The position numbers were made by a program, and so were the translations under genes. The notes beneath the pieces were generated by a model that was not told where the DNA came from, did not search any database, and worked only from the letters and a program-made list of their open reading frames with translations. Of a stretch of 64,000 bases of DNA, positions 12,253-24,905 are shown piece by piece. The first letter of the stretch is position 1. Each line of letters opens with the position of its first letter. Origin of the DNA: Onchocerca volvulus (lineage: Eukaryota; Nematoda; Chromadorea; Rhabditida; Onchocercidae); assembly GCA_000499405.2 (NCBI GenBank), contig HG738140.1, positions 13,694,115 to 13,758,114 on the forward strand. The letters run 5' to 3'.

Positions 12253-14611
12253 TTACTCTTTTTGAAACAAAATTCTAATATTAAGTTCTTTTTTCCAATT
12301 CATCAAAATATCTAATCAATTCCTCAAAACAAAGTTTTGCTGCTGCTAACTTTGAGGAAAAGCTAAGACACCTGCTTTCAAAATTTGGTCTAATCCTCAT
12401 ATTTTAATCAATTTATAAGTAAACAACAAATTTTCTCCTCTTAAATTATTTCGAACATTTTCAGAAATTATTCAATTTCACTTATAATTATTTTTGTACC
12501 ATAAATGATATATAATAAGACATAATTACTGTTATACTACTATAATCATCTGTATGCCATAAATGTGAAATAATAAAAGATTTAATATTGAAAATAATTC
12601 AGAAAAAAAAAGAAAGAAGGGGATTGAAAATATTTCAGAAAAACGTATACATTATGAAAATTGAAAGATTGCAAAGAATCAAATACTAACCAACTTTAAA
12701 TTGACCAATGAATTTTTTTTTCGTATTGTTCCTCTACGTGCTGAAATAAAGAAAACTGAAACTCAGTGATTTGTTATTAACATAGAAGTATAACAATTAT
12801 CGAAGCCATTCCCACAGTTAAATTCAAATATTTTAACAACAATGAAATAATATCTAAAATTAATTTGAATAATCGATTTTTCAAGGAAATAGTGAAAATG
12901 AAAGTTTAGAAAAGAAGACAAGTGGTTCCAAATAATACGAACTATATTCAGAATCAGATAGCAAGATAATTTTCACCAATTCAGAAATTTCAGTAATCTT
13001 GATAAGAGTCTTAGTTTTACGATTTTGATTAACTCTGTTCATCCGCTTAACAATCAGCAGTAAAAGTTTCACGAATTTAAACAATAAATGATACCAGTCT
13101 AAGATTACTGTGACCGATATCACTTACACTTGAAAATTCCTCAGTTATGCGCTGAAAACACTATAGCATTTGCGAATTTTCGCCTAAAATTTTTATTTCC
13201 TTTTTTTTTTTTCTCAATCAGTCATTTTCCTTCTTTTTATTCCATCGACAACATGATTAATGAAAAAAGTTCTTCCCAAAATCATTCGCATATCTGACTA
13301 AATAATTATATTTAAAAAATTTTCACCTATCAATCAGCCTATGTCTCATGCAGGGCTTATATTACATGGCCAAAGATCTATCCATTGATCAATCATACAA
13401 GGCCTTATTACGTGATTAGTGCCTCAAATTGATTTATCTAATCATAAGTATTTCTTAGCTTCAATCCATAAATTAATCAATATCACAGACTTTCAGATAA
13501 ATAAAACGATCATTGCAGTTTAATTCTGCTTATATAGCAAAAGTTTAAAATTACGAACTTTCTCGACCACACTTGATAATTGAATTATAAATAGTTAGAA
13601 GGATGGAAGAATTTACGGAGAGAGGGGGAGAGAATTTATTATTACTTAGGATTTGGAAGGGTTTGAAACAGAACATGTGGAAAGATTGAATTTCAACAAA
13701 TTTTCCTTACTAAGCATCAGACATGCTATTTCGTGCCCCCATTTCCAGTTTTAAATTTTCCAATTCAAATCATTTTTCACTACATCAAAGTAACTTTTCA
13801 CTTTGAAAAATTAAAAGCTCTCTTCTATTACTTTGATTATTACTGTCAAAGTGGCATTCATCTAATCAGTATGATCTTACTATTCCTTGAATTAACTTTA
13901 ACGGAAACACTAATTTCACACTACTCTCTATCCATTTAACAACAATTATTGCAATATGTTTGTAAATAACTTATCTTTTAAATATTTTGAATAACATTGA
14001 TGACAACTGTTAAATAATTACTTAATTACATCAGTGAATTTTTCAAACTTCAAAAATGCACCAATCTCGAATTCATTGACCACCAAGTAACGTTAGATAC
14101 TTCAGTGATTATAATGTGGTCCACATGAAGCTTCTACGACTTACTACATACGGTACAAATATCATCGGTACTTCTGCTACGGTATGTCGCGATGAGAAAA
14201 TATTTTAAGGGTCCTTAGCAAATTTCAATGGCAGATTAGCGCAAATGTATCTCAAATTTCAAAAAATTTTCCTTTTCTCTGAATATTTCTTTGTTGTTGT
14301 TGTTTTTTTATCTGTAAAGAATTCTATTTACTGATTTTTTAAAGTAAAAATTTAATGATCAAAAAATAAAAAGTGATGCAAACTTTACATCCAAAGTTAT
14401 TCGAAAAAAAAATTATAACTAGAAATAAGATTGATTACAAGTTTTTGATGAAATTTTCTTATTTTTCCGTCTTTATTCATGCGTAAACTTTCAATTTTCA
14501 CGACACTTTGTTGCAATTAAAGAATTTTTGCTTCTAATTCTTTGGAATGTCCGCCATGAAAATTCGCATGAAAGTGAATGTGGGGTGTTATGTTATGATG
14601 GGAGAGAGTTT
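12253..14611. other. AT-rich non-coding stretch
   Basis: No gene recognised. The only island is an exon-like piece at about 14103-14182 that ends in a gtatgt donor but has no clear partner. Confidence 0.45.
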
Positions 14612-14675
14612 TTCAGTTGATGATGAATCTTATGATTTGAAACTTCAGTTGATGATAGATCTTATGATTTGAAAC
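14612..14675. repeat. 32-bp tandem duplication
   Basis: Two adjacent 32-bp copies (14612-14643 and 14644-14675) begin ttcagttgatgat and end tatgatttgaaac; they are almost identical. Confidence 0.85.
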
Positions 14676-15472
14676 TTTGTAGAAAAAGGAAACAAAATTT
14701 AAAGAAATTTTTACTTATTTCAGAAATTTTAACTAATTTGTCATAAGAAGATGACTGACAACAATGTTTTGCTTGCTTATCATTAATCGATAGACAGGCG
14801 ATAAGTAAGAGAAACGATAAGTTTCATCATCGACATTTCAATTAGGTATCATGCTGCAGCTGTTAATAGCAATAAAGTAATCTTAGATAAACAAGCGAAA
14901 CTTTTTTAAATAGAAAGAGTTAAGGATCATTTGTTAACGTCATAAATTCATTTTAGGGTATTTTTTAAATCAATCGATTCATTTCGATAAACAAATTCTC
15001 AAGACAAAGTTTATCTACTCAAACAAATAAGCAAGTTGTTTTTAAATATGTCTTTAACTACTTAGTTCTTTTTTTTTTTTTAATTTCAATCAGGATTAAG
15101 AAAATTGGTTCAATTGATATAAAAGAACTTCGCTTTATTTTTCTAAAATTATTGTTCTCTTAGTTAATAAGAATAGGCGTCGATATGCATATATTAAAAC
15201 CAATTCATTTTGATAAGCAAATTTTTCGGAATGGAAAAGAAAAAGAGAAAAATATAATTAAAAAAAATAAAACGAATTTTTTTATGTAAAAAACTAATCT
15301 CCCAAAATTTAACATTCAGGACTTTTTTTTTGAAAAATATTTAACAGAAAACAATTTACTAGCTTCTTATTGCGTAAAAAAATATTCGAAATAAAATAAA
15401 TGAAAAAGTCAATTAAAATGATCTTTCAAATTTCAATTTTCACTTTCACTTTTTCCTGGAAAATTAAAAATT

Positions 15473-18400
15473 TCATTTTCTAACTAAATATAACACAAAA
15501 TTACTATGTGCAATGATTCGTCGACCGATGAGAAAATTGACATCATAATAGTCCGGAAGTGGCATACCAGAATTTTCCACGAAAAACAATACTTCCGATG
15601 GTCTTAGGCCACGTCGACGTGAACAATCATCTAAACAATCACGAAGTCTTTTTCTTGGATCCGGTTGTACTTTTTCCGGATTTCCGATCGCATGTCCTGA
15701 AAAAATCGAAAAAATAAGAAATGATTGTGAGTGAGCGATAGAGGAATGAAAAAAATAAATACTTCTTAGAAATTTATGACATTGCTATAAATGATGGTAA
15801 TACTTCTTAGAAATTTATGACATTGCTATAAATGATGGTAATACTTATGTATGGAAATTTCGATCCTTTTTCAAATTTATTCCAACGATCAATCGATAAA
15901 TTTATTATTAAACACCATCATCTATGGATGCATGGAAATTTTTTCTCTCCCATTCAATTACTAGAAATTTTGCAATTCTATTAATTATGACGTCAGCAAG
16001 AATATATCGATTATTAAAGAATTAATTAGAATTTCTAATGATTGTTATAACTAAGAATTCTTTAAGCCGAAATATTACCTAAGTTTTCATTAATCAGAAT
16101 CTGTTGTGAAAATTAGGATTGTTTGGATTTGATTATAAAACTTCTTACTTTTGGATAATTTCTAAATGATAAATATGACTAAACATAAGAGGGTCAAGAT
16201 ATTGACCTTCAGATTGGTACATTCTAATAAATAAAATGAAATTTCAAATTTGTGTTGAATATTCAATAAAAATATTTTCAAAAAAAAAAAAAATAAAATT
16301 TTTTAAAATAATTATAGAAAGGACTCGATCTTATATTGGGGATTTTTTTCAGCAAACTTTTTTTTTCAACCAACAAGAAAATAAATTCAGCAATAATAGA
16401 GGATAAAAAAATGAATTCAAATAATTTGGAAATTGTCTTATTTGAATACATCTTGCAGAAATATTTTTTCCTTTTAGTTTTGTTTAATATTTTCATATCA
16501 CAATGAATAGAAAATTACTGATAAATGACATTTAATCAATCAAATTTTAATGATTTTATTAATTTACTGCAGAATGCGAAAAGTCTGAATCCCAACTACA
16601 GGAATTAAAAGCATAATTAATGGGATCATAATCAGTATAGATAAAATCATATTGAATCATAATATTACAACCAAAATTGCCAAAACCAAAAAAAAAAAAA
16701 ACCAACAGAACTAAAATAATTTCTTCTGCAAATAGTATGAAGATTTATCGGGATGAATATTGTCGGGATTCATTAAAATTATACTAAAATCACCATATGC
16801 GATTAACACAAGCAAATTTTTTTTTTCTTTTGAAAATAAATTTTTGAAAGAAAAAAAGTTTTAAACAATGTTTATAAAAGTATACGCCATCGTAATAAGC
16901 CAAAAATAAGTCAAATTTTTAAAAACATGGTTTTTTTTTTTTTTATTTGATGTAAGTCTTCTGATAAACGTAAATACTTGAAACGGCTGTTACGTGAATC
17001 ATCAAACAAGATTATTAAACTCATTTGAAATGACTATCTCGAGGTAATTTATACTAATATATTTCGTTTTGTTTATTTTAAAGATAAATATTATCTCTTT
17101 TTTAATGCAATTTGAGTTAATAATTATTAGAAAAAAAAATAACTAACCATATTCATCTTGATATTCGACATCAAATGCATTGTAATATTCATGTCTTCTA
17201 CCAAGATCCATTAACGAATAGCGATTCTGAAACGGAAATAGTGTGATGCAAAACCTGCTGCAACGTTTGAAAATTTATTTTTCTATTACTTGAATCTTTT
17301 CCTAGACTTATAATAAAATATATGAATCCCATGGGATGAATCTTACAAATAACAATTTTGAATTGAATGATGACATATTGTTATTTTTTCAACTTTAATA
17401 TCCTCCAAACAAGTAAATATAACTTCTTAATAATCTTCTAAAGAGAAAACATATTTTTTCGACATTTTGTGTAATTTTCAAATAAATAGAATTTCGTATT
17501 TTTTTTTTTAAGAAAAAATCAAAAAAAAATTGCAATATTAATTATTACTCAAATTTAAATATTTATTATTTTTTGATGACCACGTTTTAATATATTTTCA
17601 AAGACAATTATGCTTTTTAAGTTTTTCTTTATTGCTGACTCCTTCATTAAATGTGTTATTTGCATAATTGTCTTTGAAAATATATTAAAACGTGGTCATC
17701 ATAACATGCAAGCAAACATAAGTTCATTTAGTTTCATCATTTATCGCACGGCCACTCTTTCGGTCATTCAAAATAATTCGATCACAGTCGATTAATTAGC
17801 GGTATTTTTAAATAGATAGAAAATTATCTCCTGATATCTCGTTTAGAATCAGTCTATTACTGATCAGATTGTAATAAAGTATTAAAAAAGAATCTTATTG
17901 TCTGCAAATTTGAATGAAATCAAATTTAAAAATCAAAGAAAAATTTAAATCGAAAATTCCCTTTAATTTAAAATTAAATATTACCTGAATATCTTTTCCA
18001 AATCATTATAATAATAAAGAATACAATGATTAAACATCATTGTCTTGCAAAAGTTTTTTTTTTTTTTTTTGCAAACAATCATAGAATGAAAATATCTGCC
18101 ATTTAATATTTCATTGACCAATCAGTCAATCAATCATTGTATTTCGAAGTACCTATTCCACATATAGCATCTAATCCATTCATTCTTTAAATTCAATTAT
18201 CAATTTTTTCAAATGAATTTTTTCAGAGAAAATTGCGAGCAATTTATTTTGCACTTAAGCTCTGCAAGTAATTCAAACAATTTTNNNNNNNNNNNNNNNN
18301 NNNNNNNNNNNNNNNNNNNNNNNNNNNNNNNNNNNNNNNNNNNNNNNNNNNNNNNNNNNNNNNNNNNNNNNNNNNNNNNNNNNNNNNNNNNNNNNNNNNN

Positions 18401-19059
18401 NNNNNNNNNNNNNNNNNNNNNNNNNNNNNNNNNNNNNNNNNNNNNNNNNNNNNNNNNNNNNNNNNNNNNNNNNNNNNNNNNNNNNNNNNNNNNNNNNNNN
18501 NNNNNNNNNNNNNNNNNNNNNNNNNNNNNNNNNNNNNNNNNNNNNNNTTGTTTAGCACTATTTTATATGTAAAAAACAGATAGCACTGTGAGATTATCGT
18601 ACGTTTATATCTTTCGTATAAGTATTATATTAAATACAATTTATCACTTTTATTTTGTTTATACCAAATTCCTAAGGATAAATGTATTTTCAAGTTTGTA
18701 TGATCTGTACAGAACTCATTGAAATTTCACGAAATTTCATTCAACCTGTCATCTTTTTCTTTTCAACATAACCAAATTTTTCAAATCTAATTTAAAACGA
18801 CATGGTGACTAGACCAGTAAAAAGAAAGTCAATGCCTTGGGAAGAATATGAATAATTTTAATGAATATATGAGAAAAAATGACAATTTAATTTTTATAAA
18901 TATATGAGAAAAAAATTATATAACTTATAAATAGGAAAAAAAAAGGACATTTACCGAAACATTTCTTGGATTATTTTTATAGATCCTTTTCGATTTCAAT
19001 CTTATATTGCGTTTCGTTTTTCCGAACACTTTTCCAAAGTAATCTCGATGATAATGAAT
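15473..19059 (-). CDS. Three-exon 3' part of an unrecognised gene, possibly RBD-like
   Basis: The exons are 18955..19059, 17148..17226 and 15473..15696, all with AG acceptors and GT donors and matching phases (105 bp, then 79 bp, then 224 bp to TGA), giving 135 residues. The first exon is basic (HYHRDYFGKVFGKTKRN). The second reads SLMDLGRRHEYYNAFDVEYQ. The last includes PRKRLRDCLDDCSRRRGLRP and then EVLFFVENSGMPLPDYYDV and FLIGRRIIAHS. The pattern of a helix with RLRDCL, a GLRPSEV turn, a strand and a PLP loop recalls a ubiquitin-fold Ras-binding-like domain of the kind found in some Rho exchange factors. That is an inference; no DH or PH domain is present. A donor-like gtaatt at 15505 could lead to a further exon instead of the TGA at 15473. 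The upstream exons are incomplete. Confidence 0.6.
15759..15849. repeat. 41-bp perfect tandem repeat, 2.2 copies
   Basis: The units 15759-15799 and 15800-15840 are identical (atacttcttag ... gatggta), followed by a partial third. They lie in the intron just upstream of the last exon of the unrecognised gene. Confidence 0.9.
17574..17701. repeat. Perfect 40-bp inverted repeat (hairpin)
   Basis: The arm 17574-17613 (tgatgaccacgttttaatat...) is the exact reverse complement of 17662-17701, around a 48-bp spacer. Transcribed from either strand it would fold into an unbroken 40-bp stem. It lies between two exons of the unrecognised gene, so it would be inside an intron. It could be a small palindromic element, a hairpin RNA source, or a recent inverted duplication. 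Confidence 0.9.
18285..18547. other. Assembly gap (263 N)
   Basis: A run of N within an intron of the unrecognised minus-strand gene. Frames drawn through it are meaningless. Confidence 1.
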
Positions 19060-22000
19060 CTAAAAATGATAATAGTGAAAATTATACTGACAATAATATT
19101 TATAATAGTAATGTTGACGAAAAAAAGGTGGGATCAATAGAGTGATGGAAGTGTTGCATCAATTACTACTGAATTATTGATTGTGAATCAATAAATAAAA
19201 GAAATGAATAAAATTTTTCATTTCAACAGAAATCAGTTAGTATCTCAAGGATAACAACAAAATAACAATGCAAATATTCATCTATTTAAAAATTCGATTA
19301 GTGATAATGATAAAATGATAAGATGAAAAAGAAAATGAACAGTGATACTTTTAAACAAAAATTTGGAACTATGCAAATTAAAAATTTCACATGGAAATTT
19401 TTTCATTATCCGATCAATACTAATAAATTTAAAGATCAAATTTTTTCTTATTTTGTAAATCCAAACTCTGTTGCTTTTTCTTTTTTGATTTTAAAAATAA
19501 TTTTTGAAATGGAAAATGCGTTTTTGGACAAACATTTTAATCAAATAGTTTATCTTTGTATTCATAACATGAATATTTCAAGTTAAAAAAATTTATCCAT
19601 TATCAGGAACTAAGTGATAAGTTGAACAAGTTGAAGAAGTTAAAATGAAATATCTAATTTCTCGCTTCTCTGAAGCTAGAAAGCATTTCAACGGATTAAA
19701 AGGCTATTAATAAATAACATTGCATTTATCTCGAATACGCTATGTTGATAAGATCTGCATTGATAAAAACAGAGAGTAAGGTGAGTTGGCCTGGAGCAAC
19801 AGGAAGAGAATGAGTGATCCTGGGCAATAACAAAAGAATGCGTGATGTTTGCAACTTATCAGACATTTAACGAAAATCAAATGTCAACAATTTTTTTTTT
19901 TTTTTCTTTTTGAAATTTTAATTAACACAAAATAATATTGAAATTATAGTTGCAATATTCTGTAATTTAGTAATATAACTTTAAAAAATATTGTAATGTT
20001 CAAAAATAAATTTATTAAGTTTTTGAATTTTCCATTATTCAGAAGGAAAAATTTTGATGACAAAAATAGCTAGCCAGCTGATATGATTGTCATGAAAACA
20101 AAGTGAGAGTGAAAATGATAAAAAATGATAACGAACTGAAAAATAATGATAAAATGATAACATAAATCAATGTTCGATAAGGCCTTTAAATATAAGAAAA
20201 ATATGATAAACAAAAACTTGGGAAAACTGAAAAATAAGCCTGTGGAAAATTTCATAACCTTGTATTGGCATAGAATGTCTAATAGTTATAAATAAAAAAA
20301 AAGAAAAAAAAGAGAAGTCTCAGGCAAAAATCTTTTTGACAGTTTCCATTCTTCTTGTCTCCGATGGTAAAAATTCAGGCTTAAACTTAATGAATAACAG
20401 AAAGAGCAATGGATGCCTTATGTTTTTCATTTTCATGCAACAACATATTATTGTTAAATTACTTATTGTTTATCTGAAAAAAACATTTGTTTCTATTGAA
20501 AGCAAATATAAAAACTGATAAAAGAGAATGACTTTTTCGTTTTTTTATTTTCAAGTATACATAGGTGAGGTCAAAGATCAGAAAACTTAATAAGTCATTA
20601 TGTTAATTTAAAGTTTAATTAAATTATTTGAATTATGGTCCACTATCATAGCTCAGTCCACTCTTAGTCATATATATCTTATCATTTGCCGGTTTTTATA
20701 AAATATTCGATGATGATCAACCTCAAATAATACCGAATTGAACGTGCTGTTCTTCTGATGGATTATAATTCTGTTCATTTACTCAGTATTTCGTATTTTA
20801 ATTTGTAAAGAAATAAGTGAATATTCGTTTATATCCAATAAAATCAGAATAATGGTCATTATCAAATTTTTCGTGCAAAATAAGAGAATTACAAAATGAG
20901 AGTTTTTTACAAATGGAATCTATATGACAACATGCATGGATGCAGATTGCTTTCTTTATTTGTATTTTTAAATTGAATATTATTTGAATGATATTCAATT
21001 AGTGAATTTAACTTTCTGTTCGGCTACATCTGATGAGAAGATCAAAATGAATGGAAATAAAAATTTCGGTCAAGAATTTGCAAATGATATAAGATTATCA
21101 GTTCATGCAAATTTTCAATTTCAAGATTCATCTGGAACTAATATCATTTGTTATTCAAAAGTCGTGAAGTCGCGAAACTTTACTGCTGATTGTTAAGCTA
21201 ATTAATAGTCTTAATCAAAATCGTAAAACTTCGTTAAAAAAATCGTAAAAATCGTAAAACTGCGACTGCTATCAGATTAATGAATTTGTTTGAATTTTCT
21301 ATCAATATTAACAAATGAATGAAAATGCAAAATTATGGAAAGTTGGAGAGATCTAATCAGTTGCAGAAAATTAAGTTCGAATACCGCTTGTCATTCCCTT
21401 ATAAAACTTTAAATTTCGCATGAGAAATATTTGAATATTTACTTGAATTTCTAAAATTGCCTTGTTGTCTATTTCGTTTCACACGAATGGGTCGCACACT
21501 CTGAAATGAATTTGAAAGAAAATTTATAAAATTTCGCAATTTAGTTTCATAAATTTTCACATTTGTTGTCTCAAATTGATACTCCTTTTTGTGAGCTATG
21601 AAGTCAGTCTTTGAAAATAGATCGAAAATTTGAATTCATTTAGCACAGCAATGTATATAGTGCATTTTTTATTGTTATTTTTATTATTATTATTATGCTT
21701 ATTATTATTGAATATTATGTTGCTGAAATGTTTATCCAATTATTATTCCATCGGATCGGAGACAGAACAATGCCAGCAGAATCGCCAACTCTGTCCACTT
21801 CAGTCGTATTTTTACAATTCATCGAAACATTTTTATGGAAACCCCATTATAATTACTTTGTTTAACATTCCGAACGTCATCTCTAAATGTTTGCTCATTA
21901 TTTTCTGTTTTATTGCCATTGACTCTGTCGAATGGAAAGCTATCATTTGATCATTGTTGAGAAAGTCTAATTTTTCTACAAATAAATGAATTTTTTAAAT

Positions 22001-23449
22001 TAGCATGATTTTCGGTATTTTTTGTAAAATTAGCATGAGCGAAAATTGGCATATATTTTCGGCAAACATCATTTTATGAAATCACATTAGAAGCACGTGG
22101 GAAATTAAACTAAAAATACATTAAAAGTAAAATTTGGAAATTTAATAAGTTTATCCGATGTTCAAAATACTATTGTTTACATGGAAATAATTTTGTAGTT
22201 CAATTACGATTATAGCACTTCTGATAGTGGTAAAACACATTTGATAAAACTGAAATAAACAGAAAAAATAACTGAAATAAACAAACTCTTCAAAGTTTCC
22301 AGTTCAGAAGATTACTTCAAATCCTTTCATTTTTGGTGTTTGCAGCAATGAATGATGTTTGTAATAATGAAACATTAATATACAGCCATCCTCATATTTT
22401 TCTCATTCGGTTTCACTGGAACATCCATTGCAGCAATGATAAAATTATTGATTGCCTGTTTTTAACTATTATTGCAACTAATCGATTTTGAGATCATCAG
22501 GAAAAAAATTATCTTTGTAAACTTGAATTGGTCAAATTCATGTCTGAGTTTCCGTCAAACATCTGTCGATAAATATTAATGTAATCAAAAATGGATATCA
22601 TATTTCCTTCGATTATTTTCCATCTCAGATTCCTCTCACAGTCAAATAATCATCAACTTTAACTTATGCAATCTTTCGATTATTCGATACGTAAGAACAA
22701 AAATTAAGGAGCCATCCTACGATATTATAAACAATATCAGTATGCAATGGTAAACAATAAACGAATAATACAAATAAAAATAAAAAAATATTAACAGTGA
22801 TCTTCTGCTGAATTGTCGCTTGTGTTAACGTTAAAATTGCTTTGATATTGAATTGGAATTGATTTATCATTGACATTGATGTTGAAGAGATTGATTTCGT
22901 TGAGGAGATCAATATAGTACGTTAAAAAAATGCGCGATTTATAATCAGCAATGTTAAAAAACCCCTTTGTATTGAAGCCTTCCAATGTTAATGCTGACAC
23001 TTACATTGCTGTCCTGAAAGCTCTTCTTTTATATATAGATGATCCTCGGATTTGATAGCGAGTGAAGGTTCACACATTATTCATACAACAAATTGGATCT
23101 GAGGGCTAAGGATAATATCGGGAATTCTCATAAGCCTTAGTTTTGCAACGTTCTTGAAAATTAACTTCGCAATTTTTCACATGATCCATATAAGCTCTCC
23201 TAGCAATCAGAAGATGAGAGAATAAAAATTTTTGTGCTTAGATATAAATATGCGATTCATTTGCCTAAGATTAGAAATTTCTTCTATACAAATTACTTAG
23301 GTTATTTCGTTTTATTAATATTATAAATATTTCAGTTCTGCTATAATATTTCACGTTTATGTGCGTTTTGCATGTTTTTAACAGCAAAGGCGAATATGGA
23401 ACAATCTACTGTTATCTACTTCGATGTCACCATTCCACATTTGCATGAT
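19060..23449. other. Mostly non-coding stretch with one candidate exon
   Basis: Apart from the candidate exon at 21443-21500 nothing is recognised. Open frames at 19323-19586 (plus), 20984-21196 (plus), 21630-21950 (plus) and 22664-23000 (minus) match no family I know. Confidence 0.4.
21443..21500 (-). CDS. Candidate upstream exon of the 15.5-19.1 kb gene
   Basis: Between a catttcag acceptor and a gtaaat donor, 58 bp are open in only one frame and read SVRPIRVKRNRQQGNFRNS. The basic composition resembles the 18955..19059 exon. However, it ends one base into a codon while that exon must begin on a codon boundary, so at least one undetected exon would have to lie between them, or this is a chance exon. 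Confidence 0.35.
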
Positions 23450-24905
23450 TGCTAATCTACCGCCATCTTCTGCTGATCTTCTGTACAAAGGATCTCTATT
23501 GTTTCCTACAACTATGTTGGACTGGTATCTGTAACATTTGCCAGTTGATCGTTTCTCCGATGAAGAACAATATTTCTGAGGTGGAATTGATCGCCAGATA
23601 TAACAATTGCCACTTCTCTATAGTTGGAGCATTGAATCTTCGCACAGTTCTCCAACAAACATTCTGTCAACATAATAATAATCTTGTGTGTATCATATGG
23701 CATCAAGTCAATTGCTGTTTTGAACAAAAGCACTAAATTGCATATTTCGTATTGTTGCAGCTGGGAAACAATGGACCTTTTTATGTCGGTACAAATTCGC
23801 AGCTTCATTCAATTCATCATTGCTATCAAAGATGTAACACATTTGTAGGAATTTATGCTGACTATCTGGCAATGAAGCAAGGAGCCGGTTTTATGATAAA
23901 TTTGTCCTTCCATTTTAAAAGTAGACATGAATTGCGTTGTTATGCGCCGAACGACGCCATTTGGAAGCATGATTTATATTTCTATATACAGGAAATGCTT
24001 TAATCCGGTGGTATAGCCGACAGGCAAAATTTTTAGTTGGCTCTGGCAGTTCTCCAAGTTGAGGCAGTTTAATTTTTCCGGCACGCAATACATTCCTTTT
24101 ATTTTTCCATCAAATTTCAGAGCCTTGCAATATGGACACATTATAATCATCAGGTGAGTTTTATCGGGATTTAATACCGCATGATTGCTGAGCATGGAGT
24201 TGTGTTTAAAGCTGATCTATTGTTTCTCGTTAACTTCTACCCCTACTCTCAACTTTATTCGCAATCTTACATCCTCAGTCTGGCTGTACGTCGCTATACT
24301 CGCATTTGAGTCATTTTTTGTTTTTTCGCTCGTTCGTTCATGTCAACTAATCGTCGAATACCTTTCACTTTGCGAATATGACGACCTGTGATGCACCATT
24401 TGGATGAATTAAAGCAGGAAGATTGCACCCGAAAACAATTTGAGAATATACAAGCGAACTGATCACTGGATTATTTCTTCCTTTGTTACTTGTAGAGAAG
24501 AACAGAATTTCTTGACTGCCGATTTGCTACTATTGCTGCGTCGATTCGTTGTAAAATTGTCGCTGCATGTTTGCAGAAACTCCAAATTGAACTGTTTGTT
24601 GAACTCGAATCATTGTCGCACTTTGAATTGATTCTACTCTAAAAACCAAATCTTTTAAATCCTTTCGGGGTTTCTCCTCTTTTCCTGATCTCCAACATGT
24701 TACCTTATGATTGGTTGACCTCACTTTGTTTATCTTTAATCGAAGTGTTTTAAAGGGAACTTGTTTGTAATTTACAGCGTTTTGGTGGTAAACATTTATC
24801 CTTACGGATAGGCTAAAAAAAGTGTTGGTATATCTGTATAAAAACATGCGTTTATTCAAATGCAACGTTGTTTCAAAATTTCAAAGCAATCGATGAAGAA
24901 TTGCA
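23450..24905 (-). mobile_element. Decayed Helitron (second copy)
   Basis: Reading leftwards from about 24420, fragments of the same Helitron protein appear in order. First comes an Arg/Ser-rich N-terminal part (24400-24200). Then a cysteine block with CPYCKALKFDGKIKGMYC and LPVGYTTGLKHFL (24130-24000). Next is FKMEGQIYHKTGSLL (about 23920-23880), and then LFKTAIDLMPYDTHKIIIML followed by REVAIVISGDQFHLRNIVLH and RRNDQLANVTDTSPT (23730-23510). These match the region preceding the Rep domain in animal Helitrons. Frame changes and stops break it. The shared subterminal motif sits at 24840-24900. The Rep HUH motif, the helicase and a 3' end are not seen. It retains protein regions lost from the 8.5 kb copy. 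Confidence 0.8.

Noticed and set aside
14103..14182. Exon-like island ending in a gtatgt donor (reads MKLLRLTTYGTNIIGTSAT)
   Set aside because: Only one plausible splice site, no partner exon, and no homology recognised.
18213..18572. Open frames spanning the N run on both strands
   Set aside because: They are artefacts of unknown bases translated as X.
19323..19586. 87-codon plus frame starting MKKKMNSDTFKQ
   Set aside because: Composition is Lys/Phe/Asn/Ile typical of chance frames; no signal or domain.
21630..21950. 106-codon plus frame with a Leu-rich start
   Set aside because: The hydrophobic run comes from a TTA/TTATTA microsatellite, so it does not support a signal or membrane segment.
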